64,000 nucleotides of DNA from the NCBI RefSeq assembly GCF_003663845.1, contig NZ_RCCA01000001.1:1984001-2048000 (forward strand), in the 5' to 3' direction. Source of the DNA: Chryseobacterium sp. 7 (GTDB lineage Bacteria; Bacteroidota; Bacteroidia; Flavobacteriales; Weeksellaceae). Both the position numbers and the translations under genes were made by a program. How positions within the stretch are numbered: the first letter of the stretch is position 1; every line of letters starts with the position of its first letter. Below, in pieces: positions 52,014 to 61,143 of this stretch. The notes beneath the pieces were generated by a model, which was given only the letters and a program-made list of their open reading frames with translations, was not told where the DNA came from and did not search any database.

Positions 52014-53072
52014 ATGACAAAGATTATCGGGGTAGGTAACTACATCCCATCGGAAACAATAACCAATCTATTTTTTGACCAACATATTTTTCTTAATGAA
52101 CAGGGCGTATTATTAAAAGAAAATAATGCTTCTATTACAGATAAATTAAAAAAGATCACAGGGATTGAAGAAAGAAGGTATGCGCATAGTACAGAGGTTA
52201 CTTCGGATCTGGGCGTAATCGCAGCCCGCTCCGCAATAAAAAATGCAGGCATAGATCCTGAAACATTAGACTATATTATATTTGCCCATAATTTTGGAGA
52301 TGTCCGTTTCGGGACAGTTCAGTCTGATACGGTACCCAGTCTTGCAGCAAGAGTAAAACATGTATTGGGGATCAAAAATAATTTTTGTGTTGCCTATGAT
52401 GTTTTATTTGGATGTCCGGGATGGATTGAAGGAGTGATACAGGCACATGCATTTATTAAGTCAGGGATGGCGAAACGTTGTCTTGTTATTGGAGCAGAAA
52501 CGCTTTCGCGTGTGGTAGATATCCATGACAGAGACAGTATGATTTATGCTGATGGAGCCGGAGCTGCAGTTTTGGAACTAAATAATGATGACGATGCCGG
52601 AATAAAGGCTCATTTATCTGCATCCTACACCCTTGAAGAGAAAGACTATCTGTATTTCGGAAAGTCCTATAACAATGAAGGATGTCAGGATACAAGATAC
52701 ATCAAAATGGATGGCAGAAAGATCTATGAATTTGCTTTGGTAAATGTTCCTGATGCCATGAAAAAATGCTTGGATAACAGCGGCTATTCCATTAATCAAT
52801 TGAATAAAATTATCATTCATCAGGCTAATGAAAAAATGGATGAAGCTATTGTTAACAGATTTTATCAACTGTATGATATGCCAACTCCCGAAAATATAAT
52901 GCCTATGGTGATTCATAAACTTGGAAACAGCAGCGTAGCTACCATTCCGTCTTTGCTCACAATGATTTTGCAGGATGAGCTGGAACATCATAAGATTCAG
53001 AAAGGCGATATCGTACTTTTTGCTTCCGTAGGTGCCGGGATGAATATTAATGCTTTTGTGTATCAGTTTTAA
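52014..53072 (+). CDS. Ketoacyl-ACP synthase III-like protein
   Basis: A 352-residue thiolase-fold condensing enzyme: catalytic Cys134 in LFGCPGWIEG, His in IIHQANEKMDE, Asn in GNSSVAT, and the final GAGMN. It is longer than housekeeping FabH (about 330), with an extra segment near residues 20-45, so it may start a specialised chain rather than general fatty acid synthesis. ATG 52014 is chosen; the GTG just before it is possible. It stands alone between two terminators. Confidence 0.9.
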   Translation: MTKIIGVGNYIPSETITNLFFDQHIFLNEQGVLLKENNASITDKLKKITGIEERRYAHSTEVTSDLGVIAARSAIKNAGIDPETLDYIIFAHNFGDVRFGTVQSDTVPSLAARVKHVLGIKNNFCVAYDVLFGCPGWIEGVIQAHAFIKSGMAKRCLVIGAETLSRVVDIHDRDSMIYADGAGAAVLELNNDDDAGIKAHLSASYTLEEKDYLYFGKSYNNEGCQDTRYIKMDGRKIYEFALVNVPDAMKKCLDNSGYSINQLNKIIIHQANEKMDEAIVNRFYQLYDMPTPENIMPMVIHKLGNSSVATIPSLLTMILQDELEHHKIQKGDIVLFASVGAGMNINAFVYQF

Positions 53073-53076
53073 AAAT

Positions 53077-53106
53077 AAAAAAGGTTTCCAGAGGGAAACC
53101 TTTTTT
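53077..53106. terminator. Bidirectional terminator
   Basis: A 13-bp perfect stem (53077-53089 with 53094-53106), 4-base loop, A-run and T-run at the ends, between two convergent genes. Confidence 0.92.
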
Positions 53107-53113
53107 ATGTATT

Positions 53114-53905
53114 TTATTTACAATTCTCATTATAATCGTAGACCACTTCATTGATGATAGAAAGTTTATCTACCGTGGCATTGCTGATTTCATCACGGAT
53201 AAATTTCCCAAAACCTGACCTTTTCTTTTCTTCATTTTTAAGAGATCCATATTCCCCTTTTACAATTTTTGATTTTACATAAGGACAGTCTGCAAGAATG
53301 ATTTTTGCTTTTGCCGGAGTCAGTTCTTCTACTTTACCTCCTTTTTTAGAAAAAATATAATTCGGGTTTTCTCTTAACCGGTCTGTTTCCGCCTGGGAAA
53401 TAGCCTGGGTACTGTTAGCTGAAAGAGCAGTAGGATAACCATAAAGCTTATAAACGGTTACTTTCCCTTCTACCACTACTTCTGCAAACTGTTCCGTTCT
53501 TGAAAGATTGTTAATTGCCTTAAAACCTGCTGCCAGTCCTGTAGAACTCTCAGAGCTGTTTAAAGCTTCTCTCATATTCGAATATTTTACAGATTTAAAG
53601 ATTCTTGGAGTATCACCCTGATAAAGCATATATTCTTTAATATCGTCTGTATCATAGGTTTTGAATTTAATCCTATTCTTTGCTTTATCAATATCTGCAA
53701 TGGCTGCAAATTTTACCTTTAGCTGATTTTGCCATGGACTGGAATATCCTCCGTGCAATTGTACAACACCTTCAATTTTCTTTCCGGATTTGTCAATAAT
53801 GTAGCCGTATTTTTCGCCGTTATACGTTCCGTTGTCATCCTGATCCTGGGCATAGGCATTCAGAGACAGAAGGCCGAACAGGCCAATAAGTAGTAATTTC
53901 TTCAT
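53114..53905 (-). CDS. Exported protein of unknown function
   Basis: A 263-residue protein with a signal peptide ending NAYAQ. It includes KYGYIIDKSGKKIEGVVQLH and a LYGYPTAL segment, with two Cys near the C-terminal part. No domain is recognised. The repeated KSGKKIEG-type hairpin suggests a small beta-rich envelope protein. It is a single-gene unit between terminators. Confidence 0.75.
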   Translation of the reverse strand: MKKLLLIGLFGLLSLNAYAQDQDDNGTYNGEKYGYIIDKSGKKIEGVVQLHGGYSSPWQNQLKVKFAAIADIDKAKNRIKFKTYDTDDIKEYMLYQGDTPRIFKSVKYSNMREALNSSESSTGLAAGFKAINNLSRTEQFAEVVVEGKVTVYKLYGYPTALSANSTQAISQAETDRLRENPNYIFSKKGGKVEELTPAKAKIILADCPYVKSKIVKGEYGSLKNEEKKRSGFGKFIRDEISNATVDKLSIINEVVYDYNENCK

Positions 53906-53984
53906 GGTTTTATTTTAAACTTCAGCAAATATAATTTTTTAAATTCAAAATAGTATAAAACAAAATATTTTACCTCAATCCACA

Positions 53985-54014
53985 AAAAAGCTCCGAATTT
54001 TTCCGGAGCTTTTT
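53985..54014 (-). terminator. Terminator of the LptF/G gene
   Basis: An 11-bp stem (53985-53995 with 54004-54014), 8-base loop, T-run on the minus strand, 16 bp after the stop. Confidence 0.85.
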
Positions 54015-54029
54015 ATTTTTAAATCAGAA

Positions 54030-55487
54030 TTATTGATACCTCTGATGTTCTTTATTTTTTGCAAACCTTTTGGTAATCGGTTTGAATAGTGCTTTGTATT
54101 TCTCTGCATCAAACAATTGAGAGTCTGTAAGAGCTTTATACGTCATCCATACTCCGAATGGAAGAAGAATCAGGTTAGGAAGCCAGGCTGCCAGATAAGG
54201 ATTCATTTTTCCGCTCCAAGAAAGGTTTTCTACTCCTACATTCATTACATAAAAGACAATGAAAATAACAATAGCGATGATGACAGGAAGTCCCATTCCT
54301 CCTTTTCTGATGATGGAACCCAAACTGGCACCAATAAGGAAGAAGATAATACAGGTCACCGAATACGCTATGATCCTCTGCTGGTAGATCACTACTTTGC
54401 TGAAATATTTTACATTGGAACTGTATTCATTCTTTTTAGATTCCAGCGTAGACTTCAAATTATCTAATCTGTTATAAGAGTTGTAGATGATATCAAGCTT
54501 TTTATCACCTTTTACGGTGTCCAGTTTAATCTGGGTTTTTGGAGCCACTTTATGTTTGTTGCCTTTATCCATATAAGTAACCACAGAATTGGTCTGGTTA
54601 AGAACCTCAGATCCGATATTATCAAAAAACTGTTTATTGTCTTTTTTACTTTTGCTTACCGTTTCGTTAAGCTGATTATAAGTCTGGAAACGGTAGTCGT
54701 CTGTGATCTGTTCTTTTTCGATCGCTTTATTAATGATCTCACTGATATCGAAATGGGAAACCAATGTGTCAAACTTAATAGCCTGATCAGGTTGTTTTTG
54801 TCTTACATTGTCACCTTTTCCGGCGAAAGCATCTTCGAATACATATCCGTTATACAAAACAAGCTTCAGGAAGTTTTTATTAACAGCAGGAACAAATTTT
54901 CCTTTTTCTGCTACTACAGATTGCTGGTTTTCGTAAGCATTGGCTTTCTTGTGTACAAAAACTCCTTCAATATTTTCTCCGTTTTCACCATATATCTTAT
55001 CAAACTTCACCATATAGCCAGGAATCTGATCAATAAACTGTCCCGGAGTAAAGTTGATAGCCGGTTTGGTCTGGGCAATATTGAAAAGCATGTTTTTCGC
55101 CTTTTTCTGAAAATCCGGGATAATATTGTTGGAAAAGAAAAACAGCATGATGGCAAGTGCCGTTGAAATTCCCAACAGGGGAGTCATCACTCTGGTCAAA
55201 GGAATTCCTGCCGCTTTCATTGCCGCCAGCTCATAGCGTTCCCCAAATTCCCCGAATGACATGATGCTTGCCAGAAGAATTGTAAGCGGGAGAACCATAC
55301 TGATGACGTTTACCCCAAGATAAAATAGAAGTTTAAGGATTTGCCAATAGCTTAATCCTTTTCCCATAAACTGTCCTAACTGAACCCAGATAATGTTTAC
55401 AATAAAAATGAAAAACAATACGCTGAATATAAAGAAAAACGGTCCAAAGAAGGTTTTTATGATATATCGGTCTAGTATTTTTAACAT
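54030..55487 (-). CDS. LptF/LptG-family permease
   Basis: A 485-residue YjgP/YjgQ protein of the lipopolysaccharide exporter: three membrane helices at the N-terminus (about 12-34, 55-78, 100-122), a periplasmic domain of about 230 residues, and three helices at the C-terminus. LDRYIIKTFFGPF and FGEFGERYELAAMKAAGI are diagnostic. Whether it is LptF or LptG is not decided by sequence alone. A TAATTTTG box lies almost at the start codon. Confidence 0.92.
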   Translation of the reverse strand: MLKILDRYIIKTFFGPFFFIFSVLFFIFIVNIIWVQLGQFMGKGLSYWQILKLLFYLGVNVISMVLPLTILLASIMSFGEFGERYELAAMKAAGIPLTRVMTPLLGISTALAIMLFFFSNNIIPDFQKKAKNMLFNIAQTKPAINFTPGQFIDQIPGYMVKFDKIYGENGENIEGVFVHKKANAYENQQSVVAEKGKFVPAVNKNFLKLVLYNGYVFEDAFAGKGDNVRQKQPDQAIKFDTLVSHFDISEIINKAIEKEQITDDYRFQTYNQLNETVSKSKKDNKQFFDNIGSEVLNQTNSVVTYMDKGNKHKVAPKTQIKLDTVKGDKKLDIIYNSYNRLDNLKSTLESKKNEYSSNVKYFSKVVIYQQRIIAYSVTCIIFFLIGASLGSIIRKGGMGLPVIIAIVIFIVFYVMNVGVENLSWSGKMNPYLAAWLPNLILLPFGVWMTYKALTDSQLFDAEKYKALFKPITKRFAKNKEHQRYQ

Positions 55488-55491
55488 GCGC

Positions 55492-55499
55492 CAAAATTA
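55492..55499 (-). promoter_or_regulatory. -7 promoter box of the LptF/G gene
   Basis: Minus-strand TAATTTTG, an exact TAnnTTTG match ending 4 bp before the ATG; the message would be leaderless or nearly so. Confidence 0.5.
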
Positions 55500-55502
55500 A
55501 TC

Positions 55503-55533
55503 AAAAAGCCACAAAGTTTACTTGTGGCTTTTT
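55503..55533 (-). terminator. Second terminator after the lolA-like gene
   Basis: A 12-bp perfect stem (55503-55514 with 55522-55533), 7-base loop, with T-run. Confidence 0.85.
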
Positions 55534-55558
55534 ATATTTTGTTATTTTTTTAACTTAA

Positions 55559-55590
55559 AAAGTGAATTTGCGGAGTTGTGAATTCACTTT
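55559..55590 (-). terminator. First terminator after the lolA-like gene
   Basis: A 10-bp perfect stem (55559-55568 with 55581-55590), 12-base loop, T-run on the minus strand. Two terminators in tandem separate the ftsK-lolA unit from the LptF/G gene. Confidence 0.8.
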
Positions 55591-55597
55591 CAGCTTT

Positions 55598-56245
55598 TTA
55601 AAGTTCTGTAATGACGTAGTTTTTAAACTTGTTCTTGTCAAAAACAAACATATTAGGATCCAGTTCCTGATTTTCTTTGTATTCTTTAATGGCAATTACT
55701 GCAACGTCTTTGTTGTTTCCGTGCTGTTCAAGTTTTACCATCTGTTTTTTCGCAGAATCTACGAAAAGATACACGAACTGTATTCCGTTTGCCTTTACGG
55801 GAGTCAGCTTAATAAAATCAGCATTCACGCCGTTGACCATTTTCTTACCGTTATATGTTACATTATAATCGTTTCTGTACGTGGTAAGGTAGTTGATGGG
55901 GGAGAACATAGTGCTGCTTCCGTTAGGTTTAGCAATTGTTACTTCCATATCATCAGCATTGATGTTGTAAATTTTGCTTCCGTCAAAGATCTGCTCTGTA
56001 TCCATGATCTTTAGTTTATACTTCTCTCCGGCAGCGTAATAAATACCCGGTTCGGTTTTAGTCACCTGTCCGTTAAGACCGCTTCCAAAAGAAAATTTGA
56101 AGTAAGAATTCTTTTTAGAATTATAGTTGGCTGTAATATCATCCAATATCTTTTTAGCTTTAGCATCAATCTTTTGAGCATTCGCCATACCTACTGCACC
56201 TACAACAAAACTTCCTAATATAACTTTTGAAATAATATTTTTCAT
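55598..56245 (-). CDS. LolA-like outer-membrane lipoprotein carrier
   Basis: A 215-residue exported protein (signal ending MANAQ). KAKKILDDITANYNSKKNSYFKF, the YYAAGEKYKL and the VNGVNADFIKLTP and QFVYLFVDSAKKQMVKLEQ strands match the LolA fold that carries lipoproteins across the periplasm. It is 63 bp downstream of ftsK, a common flavobacterial pair. Confidence 0.9.
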   Translation of the reverse strand: MKNIISKVILGSFVVGAVGMANAQKIDAKAKKILDDITANYNSKKNSYFKFSFGSGLNGQVTKTEPGIYYAAGEKYKLKIMDTEQIFDGSKIYNINADDMEVTIAKPNGSSTMFSPINYLTTYRNDYNVTYNGKKMVNGVNADFIKLTPVKANGIQFVYLFVDSAKKQMVKLEQHGNNKDVAVIAIKEYKENQELDPNMFVFDKNKFKNYVITEL

Positions 56246-56308
56246 TTTTTTATTTAATAATCTTTAGACATTTTCAATTTTTAAAGGTTAAATCTTGCAA
56301 TTTTCCCC

Positions 56309-58894
56309 TTAACTACGCAGATCTTCCAAAAACTGTTCCAAAGAATGAAGGTCACTGATAATGACTTCTCTTGCTTTAGCTCCATTGAAACCTCCTACAA
56401 TACCACTTGCCTCAAGCTGATCCATAATTCTTCCGGCTCTGTTGTAACCCAGTTTCAATTGTCTTTGAAGCATGGATGTAGAACCCTGCTGAGTAGAAAC
56501 AATAATTCTTGCCGCTTCTTCAAATAAAGCATCTTTTTCGTTAGGATCAAAAGCACCTACTGTACTTGTAGAATCTTCAGAAACATATTCAGGAAGTAAA
56601 AATGCTGATGCATATCCTTTTTGTTCTCCGATAAATTCTGCAAGTCTTTCCACTTCCGGAGTATCCACAAACGCACACTGGAGTCTTAAGATCTCATTTC
56701 CGTTGAAATAAAGCATATCTCCTTTACCAATCAGCTGATCTGCTCCCGGAGAGTCAAGGATCGTTCTTGAGTCTACACTGGAGATTACTCTGAAGGCAGC
56801 TCTTGCAGGGAAGTTGGCTTTAATCATCCCTGTAATTACGTTTACAGAGGGTCTCTGTGTTGCTACGATTAGGTGGATTCCTACGGCTCTTGCAAGCTGT
56901 GCAAGTCTGGCGATTGGTAATTCAACCTCTTTTCCTGCGGTCATGATCAAATCTGCAAACTCGTCTACTACCAATACGATATATGGTAAGAAACGGTGTC
57001 CGTTTTCAGGGTTTAATTTTCTTTCAGCAAATTTCTTATTGTATTCTTTTAAATTTTTACAGAACGCATTTTTAAGAAGATCGTATCTTGTATCCATCTC
57101 AATACACAGAGAGTTCAGGGTATTGATTACTTTATTGGTATCTGTAATAATCGCTTCTTCCGCATCCGGTAATTTTGCTAAATAATGTCTTTCAATTTTT
57201 GAATATAATGAAAGTTCCACTTTTTTAGGATCTACCATAACGAATTTCAGTTCGCTTGGATGCTTCTTGTAGAGTAGTGAAGTAAGGATAGCGTTAATCC
57301 CTACAGATTTACCCTGACCTGTTGCTCCCGCCATCAGCAGGTGAGGCATTTTTGAAAGGTCAGCCATAAAGATCTCGTTGGAAATTGTTTTTCCGAAAAC
57401 TACCGGAAGATCCATATCCGTATTCTGGAATTTCTGGGAAGCAATCACAGAACGCATAGAAACCATGGTAGGATTTTTTCTCGGTACTTCGATACCAATG
57501 GTTCCTTTCCCTGGCATTGGAGCGATAATTCTGATTCCTAGTGCAGAAAGGTTCAGTGCAATATCATCCTGAAGTTTTTTAATCGCCGCTACTCGGATTC
57601 CTGCTTCCGGAACAATCTCATACAGCGTAACTGTTGGTCCAATGGTTGCTTTGATTTCTGCAATTCCTACGTTGAAATTCTTCAGAAGACCAACAATCTT
57701 ATTTTTATTTTCTTCTAATTCTTCTTTGTTGATAGAGATTTCTTCACTTCCATAGTCTTTCAGTAAATCTACAGGAGGCATTTGAAATTTAGCCAGATCA
57801 AGCTTGTGGTCATACAAACCATGTTTTTCTACCAATTCCTGTGACTGTTTCTCAGAATCGTCCAGAATATCAATAACAGGTGCTACTTCCACATTGAATT
57901 TAATATCTTCCTGTGTTGGTGCTGGTGCAGTTGCTACAGCCGGAGAAGGTACAGATGGTCTAATGTCAAAAGCGTCTTCCGGGCTGGAAACCGGAATGGT
58001 AGGTTTTGATGAAAGATTTAAATTGACCGGTTGAGAAACCTCTCTTGGTTCCGCTTCAAAAGAAGTGTGGTTAGGAGTCGTAATGGTTTCTATATTGGTA
58101 GACACCGGAACTTCAGGGAATCCTTTCGGAACGCTCACAGGTTCTGGTTCTCTTACTGTATTGATTGGAGTATTTGGAGAGTTTTTAGTCACATCACTTA
58201 CCGTAACCCGGGATGCTGTTTCTTCTTCCGCTTCCTCTGCTTCTTCCTTCAATTCTTCATCTGCCTCGAAATCATCATTAGAATCGGGCATCATAGATTT
58301 TACTTTTCCAATGGTATTTTCATTGATCTTGTCCAGTTTTGATTTGATAGAACTTGGACGAAGATTAAATTCAAGAATAAAATATAAAAGAATGCTTGCT
58401 GCTAAAACAGTCCACAAGCCCACAGTCCCAATGATAGAATTAAGGTAATCCATAATCTGATACCCATAAACTCCTCCTAAAACTCCTTGTCCTTTAGTAA
58501 GTGCTCCCATGAAAATAGGAAGCCAGCAGATAAAAAATAAAGAGTGGCCAATAGTTTTCCATGGTTTGAAGATTTTCTTTTTAAGAATCAGCGTACCTAC
58601 GACCAGAAGTAAAAAGGCAATTATAAATGAGGCAATACCAATACTTTCAAAAATGAAAATATTTCCCAGCCAATCACCTATCTTACCAAAGATATTTGAA
58701 GATTTTATAGTCTTGTCCAGCATGGTTCCTGCCTGGCTTTGATCAGCTTTCCAGTTCATTAAATAGGAAATGAATGAAAGTGCCATGACAGCCGAGAAAA
58801 GGATAAGAGTAAGCCCGGAAAAAATACGTGGCTTAGATAAAATTCTGCCTTTTTCAGGCATTTCAGTCGGTTTTTTTTGTGTCTTTTTGTCCAT
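56309..58894 (-). CDS. ftsK: FtsK/SpoIIIE-family DNA translocase
   Basis: Septal DNA pump that clears chromosome ends at division. In 861 residues: four membrane helices in the first ~185 residues, an acidic and Pro/Ser-rich linker (about 205-390), the motor with Walker A GATGQGKSVGINAI and VVDEFADLIM (Walker B), ATQRPSVNVITG, and the C-terminal gamma winged helix (LQRQLKLGYNRAGRIMDQLE) that reads KOPS-like sequences. It ends in the expected family position. Confidence 0.95.
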   Translation of the reverse strand: MDKKTQKKPTEMPEKGRILSKPRIFSGLTLILFSAVMALSFISYLMNWKADQSQAGTMLDKTIKSSNIFGKIGDWLGNIFIFESIGIASFIIAFLLLVVGTLILKKKIFKPWKTIGHSLFFICWLPIFMGALTKGQGVLGGVYGYQIMDYLNSIIGTVGLWTVLAASILLYFILEFNLRPSSIKSKLDKINENTIGKVKSMMPDSNDDFEADEELKEEAEEAEEETASRVTVSDVTKNSPNTPINTVREPEPVSVPKGFPEVPVSTNIETITTPNHTSFEAEPREVSQPVNLNLSSKPTIPVSSPEDAFDIRPSVPSPAVATAPAPTQEDIKFNVEVAPVIDILDDSEKQSQELVEKHGLYDHKLDLAKFQMPPVDLLKDYGSEEISINKEELEENKNKIVGLLKNFNVGIAEIKATIGPTVTLYEIVPEAGIRVAAIKKLQDDIALNLSALGIRIIAPMPGKGTIGIEVPRKNPTMVSMRSVIASQKFQNTDMDLPVVFGKTISNEIFMADLSKMPHLLMAGATGQGKSVGINAILTSLLYKKHPSELKFVMVDPKKVELSLYSKIERHYLAKLPDAEEAIITDTNKVINTLNSLCIEMDTRYDLLKNAFCKNLKEYNKKFAERKLNPENGHRFLPYIVLVVDEFADLIMTAGKEVELPIARLAQLARAVGIHLIVATQRPSVNVITGMIKANFPARAAFRVISSVDSRTILDSPGADQLIGKGDMLYFNGNEILRLQCAFVDTPEVERLAEFIGEQKGYASAFLLPEYVSEDSTSTVGAFDPNEKDALFEEAARIIVSTQQGSTSMLQRQLKLGYNRAGRIMDQLEASGIVGGFNGAKAREVIISDLHSLEQFLEDLRS

Positions 58895-58907
58895 AATATC
58901 AATGTCA

Positions 58908-58915
58908 CAAATTTA
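58908..58915 (-). promoter_or_regulatory. -7 promoter box of ftsK
   Basis: Minus-strand TAAATTTG, an exact TAnnTTTG match 13 bp before the ATG. Confidence 0.55.
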
Positions 58916-59205
58916 ATGTTTTTTCAACACTAAAAGAATCTTTTTTTCTCCAAAAAATGTTTTGGAAATCCCGCTTTTTACAACGATTATTTAAAATTTA
59001 ATTAGAAATATTTTCAGCAGTTGTGGAATAAAATAATGCATTCATTTTTGTTTATCCAAATCTGATACCGTTAAATTATATTAACAGATTGTTATTTGTA
59101 TTTCTTTAAAAAAGATAATAAAATTTCTTGTTTAAATATATATAAATGAAAAAAAATAATAATATTTGAAATCTGATGAATATTTTATATGTCTGTGGTA
59201 TTTTT
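58916..59205. other. AT-rich divergent intergenic region
   Basis: About 290 bases with no gene seen; it separates ftsK from the plus-strand hydrolase. Confidence 0.5.
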
Positions 59206-59219
59206 TTGAACTAGTTCAA
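59206..59219. promoter_or_regulatory. 14-bp palindrome upstream of the hydrolase promoter
   Basis: TTGAACTAGTTCAA is a perfect palindrome 22 bp upstream of the TAATTTTG box, a typical place for an activator or repressor site. Confidence 0.55.
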
Positions 59220-59241
59220 AGGTCAGGGTTGGTAGCCTGTG

Positions 59242-59249
59242 TAATTTTG
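59242..59249 (+). promoter_or_regulatory. -7 promoter box of the isochorismatase-family gene
   Basis: TAATTTTG, an exact TAnnTTTG match 18 bp before the ATG at 59268. Confidence 0.55.
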
Positions 59250-59267
59250 ATCCATACAATTTTATAC

Positions 59268-59906
59268 ATGAAAAATACTTTTAAAAAAATCATGATCTTA
59301 AGTCTGATTTTTATTTCACTGATTACAATGAATGCACAACAAAAACAAACAATGGAAAACACTGCATTATTAATTATTGATGTGCAGAATGATTATTTCC
59401 CGGGAGGAAAAATGGAACTGGAAAAAGCAGAACAGGCAGCCAAAAATACTAAGGAAATTTTAGAATATTTTCGGAAGAATAATCTCCCAATTATTCATAT
59501 CCAGCATATTTCTACCAATGAAGGGGCTACTTTTTTCCTGCCAGATACCGAGGGTGCTAAAATCAACACTCTTGTTTTGCCCAGGGAAAATGAAAAAGTA
59601 ATTGTCAAGCATTTTCCCAACAGTTTCAGAGAAACTGATTTATTGAACTATCTGATGTCAAATAAAATTAAAAATCTCGTGATTACAGGAATGATGACGG
59701 ATGTTTGTGTAGAAGCCACTACAAGAGCTGCATTCGATTTTGGCTTTCACAATACAATCATCGGAGATGCTACGGCAACTAGAAACCGTGAATTAAATGG
59801 AGAAGTCATAAAAGCAGCAGATGTACAAAAGTCCTTTTTGGCAGGAATATCTGCTCTTGGAAATCTTTATGCTCGTGTCGTAAATACTGATGAACTTTTA
59901 AAATAA
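59268..59906 (+). CDS. Exported isochorismatase-family cysteine hydrolase
   Basis: A 212-residue protein. The ATG at 59268 gives a signal peptide ending in MNAQQ; the promoter box just upstream supports this start over the earlier TTG and over the internal ATG at the domain edge. The hydrolase domain has the catalytic Asp (LLIIDVQNDYF), Lys (VIVKHFPNSF) and Cys (GMMTDVCVEATTRAA). Family members hydrolyse amides such as nicotinamide; the true substrate is unknown. Export is unusual for this family. Confidence 0.88.
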   Translation: MKNTFKKIMILSLIFISLITMNAQQKQTMENTALLIIDVQNDYFPGGKMELEKAEQAAKNTKEILEYFRKNNLPIIHIQHISTNEGATFFLPDTEGAKINTLVLPRENEKVIVKHFPNSFRETDLLNYLMSNKIKNLVITGMMTDVCVEATTRAAFDFGFHNTIIGDATATRNRELNGEVIKAADVQKSFLAGISALGNLYARVVNTDELLK

Positions 59907-60250
59907 TGTTATTTTGAAGCTGGAAAGGCACAACGATTTTTAAGATAAGATTTTTGGAATCATCTAAAAAGTCTTTTTCATCTGTTAAAGAATTAAAATA
60001 AAAGGCTATTTTAAAACGCGATGGCGCTAAGAATTTTTAGAATATCAGGTGTTTTTAAGGTCGCAAAGATTTTATCTCCGATAAAATTTAAAACAGTTCA
60101 TCTTGCTGAAAATCTCACATTGAGCGAAGTCGAAATGTTCTTGTGTCTTGAAATAAATAAAATGTATGATAAATTTTTGCGTCTACCCAACAAAAAACCA
60201 GAGTTCTATTGCTTAAATACAGAAATAACTTAAAATAACTTAATTCCGCA
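59907..60250. repeat. Repeat-rich non-coding region
   Basis: No gene is credible. It includes ACGCGATGGCGC (near 60016), the 27-base repeat copy (60062-60088), CTTGCTGAAAATC (near 60103), CATTGAGCGAAGTCGAAATG (60118-60137) and TTTTTGCGTC, the same kinds of words as in 38385-38700. Confidence 0.65.
60062..60088 (-). repeat. 27-base dispersed repeat, copy 2
   Basis: The exact reverse complement of 38615-38641. The associated word GATTTTCAGCAAG lies about 13 bases before it on the minus strand, against about 55 bases in copy 1. Confidence 0.8.
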
Positions 60251-60275
60251 AAGGTGTCAATAATTTTGATACCTT
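60251..60275. promoter_or_regulatory. Palindrome overlapping the promoter of the Crp/Fnr gene
   Basis: AAGGTGTCAA (60251-60260) and TTGATACCTT (60266-60275) form a 9-of-10 inverted repeat with a 5-base spacer. The TAATTTTG box (60261-60268) lies in its centre, 27 bp before the ATG, so a protein bound here should block transcription. Confidence 0.6.
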
Positions 60276-60295
60276 TATTTTGCTTAAATAAACCC

Positions 60296-60874
60296 ATGTC
60301 CGATTTACTTTTTAAAAATATCAGTCAATGCATCAACCTTTCAGAAGAGGACTTTCAACATTTTGTAAAGCCTTTTAAGCTCAAAGCATTTAAAAAGAAA
60401 GATATTATTCTCAAAGAAGGAGACCATTGCCTCTTTGAAGGATTTGTTCTGAGTGGCTGTTTTAAAATTTATTATCTGAACGAAAACGGATTTGAGCAGA
60501 CTTTATACTTCGCCGTAGAAGGCTGGTGGATTACAGATATTGACAGTCTTATTAATAATGTACCCAGCATTCTTAATATTGAAGCTCTTGAAGATAGTGA
60601 AGTAATGATGATTGCTAAAAAAGATAAAGAAAATCTGTATGAGACAATGCCTCAGATAGAAAAGCTTTTCAGGATAATGAACCAGAAATCTTCGGTAGCA
60701 CTGCAGAGGAGGATTCTTTCTTTGACAGGTAAAACTGCAGATAAACGATATCTCGAATTTCTTGAAAAGTATTCGGGACTGGAACAAAGGATTACCCAAC
60801 AACAAGTGGCTTCTTATCTTGGAATTACGCATGAGTTTTTAAGTAAAATAAGGAAGAAACTATTGAAAAGATAA
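60296..60874 (+). CDS. Crp/Fnr-family transcription regulator
   Basis: A 192-residue regulator with a cyclic-nucleotide-binding-type beta barrel (KDIILKEGDHCLFEGFVLSG, IYYLNENGFEQTLYF), the long dimer helix, and a C-terminal HTH (ITQQQVASYLGITHEFLSKI) with a shortened end, common in Bacteroidetes. The cAMP-contact residues of E. coli Crp are not conserved and no Fnr-type cysteine cluster is seen, so the effector is unknown. The ATG at 60296 follows the promoter box. It may control the neighbouring exported hydrolase. Confidence 0.9.
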   Translation: MSDLLFKNISQCINLSEEDFQHFVKPFKLKAFKKKDIILKEGDHCLFEGFVLSGCFKIYYLNENGFEQTLYFAVEGWWITDIDSLINNVPSILNIEALEDSEVMMIAKKDKENLYETMPQIEKLFRIMNQKSSVALQRRILSLTGKTADKRYLEFLEKYSGLEQRITQQQVASYLGITHEFLSKIRKKLLKR

Positions 60875-61143
60875 GTAAAATAATTTTTAGGTTTCTTTTT
60901 TGGTTATAAACCAATGCTTTATAGAATTTTATTCGGCTTGCAAATAGAAGGGTTCAATCATTGGAATAGTTTTTATGAATCCAATTTTGTCCAGAATTAG
61001 AAATTGAATTTTTCCCAATGTTTTCAGGCTTATTAAGAATGTTTCAAAATAAGCAAAACCGAGGCCAAAGTGACAAAAAACAGCTTTTTTTAAGCTCTTT
61101 GTGGTTTATCATGCTTATTTTTGCATGTCAAGTACAATAAATC
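60875..61143. other. Intergenic region with promoter of the cytochrome c maturation gene
   Basis: No gene seen. TATTTTTG at 61116-61123 is an exact TAnnTTTG match 20 bp before the ATG at 61144. Confidence 0.55.

Noticed and set aside
54552..55166. A 204-codon frame on plus, opposite the LptF/G gene
   Set aside because: It is fully antisense to a well-supported gene, and its residues (many Phe, Ile, Val) reflect the complement of Lys/Asn-rich codons.
60021..60233. A 70-codon plus-strand frame before the Crp/Fnr gene
   Set aside because: It runs across the dispersed repeat and other repeat words, has no family resemblance and no promoter; its composition follows the repeat.
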